5,066 nucleotides of DNA. It comes from Reyranella sp. Lineage in GTDB: Bacteria; Pseudomonadota; Alphaproteobacteria; Reyranellales; Reyranellaceae. The translations under genes and the position numbers were made by a program. Numbering within the stretch: the first letter of the stretch is position 1; every line of letters begins with the position of its first letter. Of this stretch, positions 1 to 3,913 are shown piece by piece. A model generated the notes under the pieces. It had not been told where the DNA came from. It saw nothing but the letters and a program-made list of their open reading frames with translations, and made no database searches. The stretch lies in NCBI GenBank assembly GCA_016780605.1, contig JADHLS010000506.1, positions 1-5,066 of the forward strand. Direction: 5' to 3'.

Positions 1-1
1 C

Positions 2-514
2 GAGTACCGCGCGCCGACCGGCGTGGCGCGCGCCGTCGGCGTCACAGACGGCCGGCTGGAAGCGGCGCGGCGTGAGGTCGAGGCGGTCTCGCGGCGTCTC
101 GGCCGGCGCATAAAGATCCTGGTCGGCAAGCCCGGGCTGGACGGCCATTCCAACGGCGCCGAGCAGATCGCCGTGCGGGCGCGCGACTGCGGCATGGAGG
201 TGGTCTATGAGGGCATCCGGCTGACGCCCGAGCGCATCGTCAATGCCGCTCTCGAGGAAAGCGTGCACGTGGTCGGGCTCTCGATCCTGTCGGGCGGCCA
301 CGTCTCGCTGGTCGGCGAGGTGCTCGACGGGCTGCGCCAGGCCGGCATCGGCGACGTGCCGGTGGTAGTGGGCGGCATCATCCCGCCGGCCGACGCCGAC
401 GCGCTGATCAAGTCCGGCGTTGCTCGCGTCTACACACCGAAGGACTTCGACCTGACGCAGATCATGCGCGACATCGTCGCCGTCGTCGACGGCGCGTGGA
501 AAGAGGCGGCTTGA
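2..514 (+). CDS. ecm: C-terminal part of a B12-dependent acyl-CoA mutase, probably ethylmalonyl-CoA mutase (5' end outside window)
   Basis: The reading frame is open from base 2 to the TGA at 512-514 (170 residues) and has no start of its own. A GTG at 23 could be mistaken for one, but the codons before it read EYRAPTGV, a linker sequence I associate with MeaA/Ecm-type mutases. What remains is a complete cobalamin-binding domain: the DxHxxG motif (DGHSNG, with the cobalt-ligating His encoded at 146-148), then LSILSGGH, then VVGGIIPP, the three signatures of the base-off/His-on Rossmann-like B12 fold. In this family the enzyme interconverts ethylmalonyl-CoA and methylsuccinyl-CoA in the cytoplasm, a step of the ethylmalonyl-CoA pathway for assimilating acetyl-CoA. 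The catalytic barrel lies upstream and is not visible. Methylmalonyl-CoA mutase is the main alternative; I prefer Ecm because of the linker and the overall wording of the domain. B12-domain identity is very secure, substrate less so. Confidence 0.88.
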   Translation, partial: EYRAPTGVARAVGVTDGRLEAARREVEAVSRRLGRRIKILVGKPGLDGHSNGAEQIAVRARDCGMEVVYEGIRLTPERIVNAALEESVHVVGLSILSGGHVSLVGEVLDGLRQAGIGDVPVVVGGIIPPADADALIKSGVARVYTPKDFDLTQIMRDIVAVVDGAWKEAA

Positions 515-609
515 GTCTTTGCCGGGAGCACGCCACTCCAGTGGCGCATCTTCGTGGAGCACACAGCGCATGAGCGCCACTGGAGTGGCGCGCTCCCGGC
601 AATAAGACT
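514..609. repeat. Large nested inverted repeat between convergent genes (REP/BIME-like, possible bidirectional terminator)
   Basis: The arms at 514-547 and 574-609 are inverted copies that differ by one substitution and a 2-base indel, separated by a 26-base loop. Each arm begins with AGTCTT, continues with TGCCGGGAGC, and ends in the smaller palindrome CGCCACT-CC-AGTGGCG (531-546 on the left, with GG at the centre on the right). So two small hairpins can form, or one long stem of about 34 pairs. It starts on the last base of the mutase stop codon and ends one base before the thioesterase-like gene's stop, so it fills the whole convergent gap. Transcripts from both sides would read into it, which suits a terminator or 3' stabiliser. 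The nested design also resembles dispersed REP/BIME elements. There is no long T tract, so intrinsic termination is not proved. Confidence 0.75.
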
Positions 610-975
610 CTAACCTCTGAGCGTCGCCGTCGCATGCAGCATCGGATCGACGACGGCGTGGCTGAACAGCCAGGCCTCGGCATGCGCCAGCTGGCCGTCG
701 CGGCGGATCACCCGCGATAGCGCGATCACGTCGGCCTCGAGCGGCGCCTTCAGCACCGTGACCGAGAGATGGGTCAGCGAGGCTCCAAGGCCCGCCGCCG
801 CGCGCAGCGCGGTGTCGGCAAGCGACAGTAGCCGTGCGGTCGTCCATGTCTCGCCGGCTTTGAGCGAAAAGCGCAGCCGCACGTCCTGGTCCTGGCACTC
901 CTCGACGAACACATCGTGCCGGTCCGCCGCCGGCAGGGACTTCTCGAGCAGCTGCTGCAATTCGTCTTCGGTCAT
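610..975 (-). CDS. Hotdog-fold thioesterase-like protein (PaaI type)
   Basis: A 121-residue protein with the layout of a single hotdog domain: N-terminal strands around VRLRFSLKA (32-40), a central helix (LLSLADTALRAAAGL, 49-63), then the strands HLSVTVLKAP (69-78), ADVIALSRVIRRDGQLAHAEAWLF (81-104) and a terminal HATATLRG. The run of a strand ending in a proline, then acid-valine, then VIRRDGQLAHAEA is typical of PaaI/4HBT-like acyl-CoA thioesterases, which hydrolyse or bind acyl-CoA esters in the cytoplasm, usually as tetramers. Asp54 in LADTA is where such enzymes often carry the catalytic acid, but the HGG motif common before that helix is absent (TWTTAR here). The ATG is at 973-975 with no clear Shine-Dalgarno sequence. 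The gene ends against the inverted repeat and starts 29 bp from the divergent Nudix gene. Substrate unknown; the fold call is from pattern only. Confidence 0.7.
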   Translation of the reverse strand: MTEDELQQLLEKSLPAADRHDVFVEECQDQDVRLRFSLKAGETWTTARLLSLADTALRAAAGLGASLTHLSVTVLKAPLEADVIALSRVIRRDGQLAHAEAWLFSHAVVDPMLHATATLRG

Positions 976-1004
976 ATGTAGAATGGTATGCTATCCCCGA
1001 CACG
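976..1004. promoter_or_regulatory. Very short divergent intergenic region, probable overlapping start signals
   Basis: Only 29 bases separate the start codons of the thioesterase-like gene (-) and the Nudix gene (+). It is the most AT-rich short stretch nearby (TAGAATGGTATGCTAT, 979-994) and lacks a purine-rich Shine-Dalgarno sequence in front of either ATG. TAGAAT or TATGCT could serve as -10 elements. If promoters really sit here, the -35 regions must lie inside the opposite genes and the leaders would be very short or absent. This is an inference from spacing and composition. Confidence 0.35.
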
Positions 1005-1868
1005 ATGTCGTTCCTCGACCATATCGAGCGCTGCAACAACGCCGACTTGAGCCAGTTCGAATCATGGTTCATCGGCCATCAGCGCGCCGGGTTCATCCAT
1101 CGCGACTTCTCGCCCGTCGTGGCGGTCGAGCCCAAGCTCTTCGTGCGCGGGGACGGCTGCTGGCACCTCGATCCGGCACTCGACACGCCCGACAAGCGGA
1201 CGGCGGCCGTTCGCGCCTTCCTGCTGCGGCTGCGCGAGGCCGGTCAGTTCGGCAAGCTTTGGCGCGAGGAACCCTACCCGGTCGGCTGGGCTTTCACCGA
1301 CCCGCCGTTGATGGCCATGGAGCGCGCGGCGGTGCCGTGGTTCGGCGTGCGCGCCTTCGGGCCTCACATGACTGGTTACGTTCGGCGCAAGGACGGATTG
1401 CACATCTGGGTGCCGCGACGCTCCTATACGAAACCCACTTTCCCCGGCCAGCTCGACAACACTGTTGCCGGCGGCCAGCCGATCGGCATCGGCCTGCACG
1501 AAAATCTGATCAAGGAATGTGCAGAGGAAGCCTCGATTCCGCGCAGTCTTGCCGAACAAGCCAAGGCGGTGAGCTACATCAGCTACATCAACCAGACCGG
1601 CCCGCAGCTCAAGCCCGATCTCATGATCTGCTTCGATCTCGAATTGCCTGCAGACTTCACACCGCGCGCAAACGACGGCGAAGTTCATTCCTTCGAGTTG
1701 TGGCCGATCCGGCGCGTGTTCGAGACCGTGCGCGACACCACCGAGTTCAAGTACAACTGCAATCTTGTGTTGATCGACTTCTTCGTGCGCCACGGACTGA
1801 TGTCGGCCGACGATCCACAGTTCGTGGCCATCGTCTCCGGCCTCAAGAAGGAGTACACTCGCTTGTAA
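1005..1868 (+). CDS. DUF4743/Nudix hydrolase (thiamin-diphosphate-type Nudix family)
   Basis: A 287-residue protein with two parts. Residues 1-115 resemble the DUF4743 domain that precedes the Nudix fold in this family (SFLDHIERCNNADL at the start, then FHRD-like IHRDFSPVV). Residues 132-265 are the Nudix domain, starting LHIWVPRRSYTK and carrying the modified Nudix box at about 156-178 (GGQPIGIG, then HENLIKECAEEASI). The metal-binding Glu pair (E174, E175) and E171 are present. The usual Arg before the first Glu is Lys170, and the upstream Glu of the box is missing; both changes are characteristic of this family as I know it. Eukaryotic relatives (yeast YJR142W, plant NUDT20/24) hydrolyse oxidised or toxic thiamin-diphosphate analogues to monophosphates, so damage control of a coenzyme is a plausible cytoplasmic role, inferred by family. 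No Shine-Dalgarno sequence precedes the ATG; the N-terminal match supports this start. Confidence 0.88.
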   Translation: MSFLDHIERCNNADLSQFESWFIGHQRAGFIHRDFSPVVAVEPKLFVRGDGCWHLDPALDTPDKRTAAVRAFLLRLREAGQFGKLWREEPYPVGWAFTDPPLMAMERAAVPWFGVRAFGPHMTGYVRRKDGLHIWVPRRSYTKPTFPGQLDNTVAGGQPIGIGLHENLIKECAEEASIPRSLAEQAKAVSYISYINQTGPQLKPDLMICFDLELPADFTPRANDGEVHSFELWPIRRVFETVRDTTEFKYNCNLVLIDFFVRHGLMSADDPQFVAIVSGLKKEYTRL

Positions 1869-1880
1869 CGGTATCGGTTG

Positions 1881-1897
1881 AGCGACGGCGCGTCGCT
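1881..1897 (+). terminator. Small hairpin downstream of the Nudix gene
   Basis: AGCGACG and CGTCGCT form a perfect 7-bp stem around the loop GCG, 12 bases after the Nudix stop codon. It is GC-rich but not followed by a T tract, so it may be a weak or Rho-assisted terminator, an mRNA 3' end stabiliser, or chance in GC-rich DNA. It lies 51 bases before the next start. Confidence 0.35.
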
Positions 1898-1931
1898 ACG
1901 AATACGTCGCCGGCTCGACCAAGAGTCTGCA

Positions 1932-1939
1932 AAAGGTGG
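1932..1939 (+). promoter_or_regulatory. Ribosome binding site that favours the ATG at 1948
   Basis: The purine-rich AAAGGTGG lies 8 bases before the ATG at 1948-1950. The alternative in-frame GTG at 1936 lies inside this motif and so would lack a site of its own, which is why the shorter protein is annotated. Confidence 0.55.
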
Positions 1940-1947
1940 CAGCCCTC

Positions 1948-2352
1948 ATGCCACGTCACGCGCTTGGTGTCGTTTCGGCGCTCGTGCTGGCAAGTACGAC
2001 CGTCTTCTTTCCGGTCTTGGCACAAGACAGTCACCGTTCCGATGGGTGGCACGGTGATGGACAGCATGGCCAGGGTCATGCCGAGAATCATGACTGGTAT
2101 CAGCAGCTGAAACAGCCGGGCACGGGCTTCTCGTGCTGTAACGGCACGATCAACGGTGTCGAAGGCGATTGCCGGCCGACCCGCGCCTATCTCAACGACG
2201 ACGGACAGTGGTATGCTCAGGTCGATGGCCGCTGGGTGCTGGTGCCCCCACGCGTCGTCCTGCAGCAGCTTGCGCCCGATGGGCGCAGCCACATCTGCGC
2301 CAGCAAGAGCGGCATGATCTATTGCTTTTTGGGCGGCTCGCCCAAGATCTAA
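1948..2352 (+). CDS. Small exported five-cysteine, His-rich protein, copy 1 (unknown function)
   Basis: A 134-residue protein. Residues 1-25 form a signal peptide (basic MPRH, hydrophobic stretch to FFPV, likely cleavage after VLA before QD), so it probably acts in the periplasm or outside. Next comes a short His/Gly-rich segment (His29, 35, 40, 44, 48), then the conserved core: ENHDWY, LKQPGTG, SCCNG (Cys63, Cys64), GDCRPTRAYL (Cys75), DDGQWYA, GRWVLVPP, and a C-terminus with HIC (Cys117) and YCF (Cys126). I know similar alphaproteobacterial hypothetical proteins with the SCC...DCRPT...W.VPP pattern but no function for them. The cysteines could form disulphides or, with the histidines, bind a metal; both are guesses. 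A close paralogue follows 81 bases downstream on the same strand, probably co-transcribed. An in-frame GTG at 1936 would add four residues. Confidence 0.85.
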   Translation: MPRHALGVVSALVLASTTVFFPVLAQDSHRSDGWHGDGQHGQGHAENHDWYQQLKQPGTGFSCCNGTINGVEGDCRPTRAYLNDDGQWYAQVDGRWVLVPPRVVLQQLAPDGRSHICASKSGMIYCFLGGSPKI

Positions 2353-2353
2353 G

Positions 2354-2371
2354 GGGAACCGGCAGGTTCCC
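2354..2371 (+). terminator. Hairpin between the two paralogous genes
   Basis: GGGAACC and GGTTCCC pair perfectly (7 bp) around the loop GGCA, starting one base after the stop codon of the first copy. The following bases (GCGGTCGTTGCTTTC) contain scattered Ts but no real T tract. It may partly terminate or stabilise the first transcript, so the two copies could be expressed at different levels. Confidence 0.45.
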
Positions 2372-2421
2372 GCGGTCGTTGCTTTCGGATGACGCCGCGC
2401 GAGTCGCCCGGCCCGGCAGAC

Positions 2422-2426
2422 GGAGG
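2422..2426 (+). promoter_or_regulatory. Ribosome binding site for the second paralogue
   Basis: GGAGG lies 7 bases before the ATG at 2434-2436. It decides against the in-frame ATG at 2389, whose extra 15 residues (rich in Pro, Gly and acids) would spoil the signal peptide and have no counterpart in the first copy. Confidence 0.7.
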
Positions 2427-2433
2427 CGGTGTA

Positions 2434-2820
2434 ATGCGCCTATCCGCACTTGGTTTCTTGTTGCTATCCAGTCTCTCGCTCCTGAGCTCGCCGGTGCGCG
2501 CCCAGGACATGCACGACCACGCCCAGGGCCAGTATGGTGAGGGCCACTCCGAAAACCATGACTGGTACAAGGAGCTGAAGCAGCCCGGCACCGGCTACTC
2601 CTGCTGCAACGGCCGCAGCAACACCTCGGACGGCGACTGCCGGCCGACCCGCGCTTATCTCAGTGACGATGGCATGTGGTATGCGCTGCTGAACGGCCGC
2701 TGGGTGCCGGTGCCGCCGCGCGTCGTCCTGCAGCAGCTGGCGCCCGACGGGCGCAGCCACATCTGCGCCAGCAAGAGCGGCATGATCTACTGCTTCCTGG
2801 GCGGCAGTCCGAAGAGCTAG
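2434..2820 (+). CDS. Small exported five-cysteine, His-rich protein, copy 2 (unknown function)
   Basis: A 128-residue paralogue of the preceding gene. Residues 1-23 are a signal peptide (MRLSALGFLLLSS..., likely cleavage after VRA before QD), followed by a short His-bearing stretch (His27, 29, 38, 42) and the same core: ENHDWY, LKQPGTGYSCCNG (Cys57, Cys58), GDCRPTRAYL (Cys69), GMWYA, GRWVPVPP, then HIC (Cys111) and YCF (Cys120). All five cysteines and their spacings match copy 1, while the segment between SCCNG and GDC has changed (RSNTSD against TINGVE). Complete conservation of the cysteines in both copies argues that each still makes a folded, functional product. The gene ends just before a strong hairpin. 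No enzyme motif is recognisable; a structural, metal-binding or envelope role remains open. Confidence 0.85.
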   Translation: MRLSALGFLLLSSLSLLSSPVRAQDMHDHAQGQYGEGHSENHDWYKELKQPGTGYSCCNGRSNTSDGDCRPTRAYLSDDGMWYALLNGRWVPVPPRVVLQQLAPDGRSHICASKSGMIYCFLGGSPKS

Positions 2821-2822
2821 GA

Positions 2823-2849
2823 GCTAGCCGCCCGCGCAGGGCGGCTAGC
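2823..2849. terminator. Strong hairpin between convergent genes (likely bidirectional terminator)
   Basis: GCTAGCCGCCC and GGGCGGCTAGC form a perfect 11-bp stem around the loop GCGCA. It begins two bases after the stop of the second small exported protein and ends 25 bases from the stop of the convergent solute-binding gene. The position and symmetry suit termination from both sides. No T run follows on the + strand; on the - strand the stem is followed by CCTAGC, also without Ts, so the mechanism may not be classic intrinsic termination. Confidence 0.7.
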
Positions 2850-2874
2850 GACGCACGCTTCCAATTGCGCGCGA

Positions 2875-3846
2875 TCACGACGGCGCCGGAATCTTCGCGT
2901 CTTTGATCACCTTGCGCCACTTCGCGATCTCCGTCGCCAGCACCGCGATATAGGTCTGCGGCGCACCGCCGACCGGGATGAAGCCGAGTTCCAGCAGCTT
3001 GCGGCGAATCGACGGATCGCTAAGCGCCTCGTTGAACGCCGTATTCAGCCGCATCACGATCGCGGCCGGCGTGCCGCCCGGCACGGAGATGCCGAAGGGC
3101 ACGCTGCCTTCAGTGCCGGGCAGGCCCGCCTCGGCGACGGTCGGCACGTCGGGCAGCAGCTCCGAGCGCTGAGCCATCGCCACCGCGAGACCGCGGATCT
3201 GCCCGGCGCGCACCGCTGTCGCCGTCGGCACCAGCACGTCGGCGAACAAGGGCACGTGACCCGCGATGACATCGCGCAACGCCTCGGCGCTGCCCTTGTA
3301 GCCGACATGCTCCATCGGCAGTCCTGTCCTGGCCTTGAGGTACTCGCCCCAGAGATGGGTCAGCGAGCCGATGCCGGCCGAGGCATAGCTGACGGTGCGG
3401 CCGGGCTCGGCCTTCGACCAGGCCACGAGCTCGGCGACGGTCTTGAACGGTGCGCTGTTGGAAGCCGCGAGCAGGATCGGCAGGTCCACGAAGCCCACGA
3501 CCGGCACGAGATCCTTGTCGATGTCGTACGGTACGGCCATGCCGAAGGCGGCGATGGCGATCATCGCCGCCGGCGTCAGCAACATGGTGTGACCGTCGGG
3601 CTTGGCCTTGGCGACGATCTCGGTGCCGATGATGGTGCCGCCGCCTGGCTTGTTTTCGACGATCACGGGCTGGCCCAACACAGCCGACAGCTTCTCGGAG
3701 ACGATGCGGGCGGAGGTGTCGGTCGAGCCGCCTGGCGCATAGGGCACGATGAAACGAATCGGCCGGTCGGGAAACGCCTGCGCACGACCGGATTGCGGAA
3801 CGCCCGCGGCCAAGGCCGCGGCAGCCAGCACATGCCGACGTTTCAT
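2875..3846 (-). CDS. Bug/TctC-family periplasmic solute-binding protein
   Basis: A complete 323-residue receptor of the Bug family (tripartite tricarboxylate transporter substrate-binding type). Residues 1-24 are a signal peptide; KRRHVLAAAA has two arginines and could suit Tat as well as Sec export. The mature part shows family hallmarks in order: FPDRPIRFIVPYAPGGSTD (25-43), the ligand-pocket loop; VIVENKPGGGTIIG (61-74); ADGHT-like KPDGHTMLLTP (82-92); VSYASAGIGSLTHL (152-165), the second ligand loop; HVGYKGSAEAL (180-190); LPDVPTVAEAGLPG (231-244); and SVPGGTPAAIV (254-264). Such proteins capture carboxylates, amino acids or related small molecules in the periplasm for a TctAB-type permease or signalling partner. 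No permease gene is adjacent here, as is common for these expanded families, so the ligand cannot be assigned. The start is supported by a GGGAGG site just upstream. Confidence 0.95.
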   Translation of the reverse strand: MKRRHVLAAAALAAGVPQSGRAQAFPDRPIRFIVPYAPGGSTDTSARIVSEKLSAVLGQPVIVENKPGGGTIIGTEIVAKAKPDGHTMLLTPAAMIAIAAFGMAVPYDIDKDLVPVVGFVDLPILLAASNSAPFKTVAELVAWSKAEPGRTVSYASAGIGSLTHLWGEYLKARTGLPMEHVGYKGSAEALRDVIAGHVPLFADVLVPTATAVRAGQIRGLAVAMAQRSELLPDVPTVAEAGLPGTEGSVPFGISVPGGTPAAIVMRLNTAFNEALSDPSIRRKLLELGFIPVGGAPQTYIAVLATEIAKWRKVIKDAKIPAPS

Positions 3847-3913
3847 GTTCCCTCCCGTTTTGCTCAGCGTGCCACGGCATGCGAAGGTTGGACAACGGCA
3901 AACGGGGAGCGAC
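3847..3913. promoter_or_regulatory. Divergent intergenic region with ribosome binding sites for both genes
   Basis: This 67-base gap lies between the solute-binding gene (-) and the TPR gene (+). On the - strand GGGAGG (complement of 3851-3856) precedes the ATG at a short, normal distance. On the + strand GGGGAG (3904-3909) precedes the GTG at 3914 by four bases. Promoters for one or both genes should lie here, but I could not pick convincing -35/-10 pairs. Confidence 0.5.

Larger units (their letters stand above)
2077..2817 (+). repeat. Tandem gene duplication (units 2077-2349 and 2545-2817, offset 468)
   Basis: The conserved parts of the two small exported-protein genes align without a gap at a constant offset of 468 bases. 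By hand alignment 75 of 90 residues are identical from the His of GHxENHDWY to the Lys before the final residue. Similarity is uneven: at 2251-2337 against 2719-2805, 82 of 87 bases match and all five differences are synonymous, whereas the signal peptides and the loop after SCCNG differ freely. Confidence 0.9.

Noticed and set aside
23..514. A stand-alone small B12-binding protein starting at the GTG at 23
   Set aside because: The frame is open to the left edge and the residues before the GTG match the mutase linker, so this is the end of a larger gene and not a separate small subunit.
1062..1793. A 243-codon open frame antisense to the Nudix gene
   Set aside because: The + strand protein has a recognisable Nudix box and full-length family layout; the antisense frame has none.
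1878..1906. Possible promoter TTGAGC - 17 bases - AATACG upstream of the first small exported protein
   Set aside because: Spacing is ideal but the -10 matches the consensus at only three of six positions and overlaps a hairpin; too weak to annotate.
758..2110. A 450-codon open frame on the + strand
   Set aside because: It overlaps the thioesterase-like gene in antisense and the Nudix gene in another frame; the translation is Arg/Ser/Ala-rich without recognisable motifs.
2389..2433. Longer start (ATG at 2389) for the second small exported protein
   Set aside because: It would place a polar Pro/Gly-rich stretch before the signal peptide, has no ribosome site, and is not matched in the first copy.
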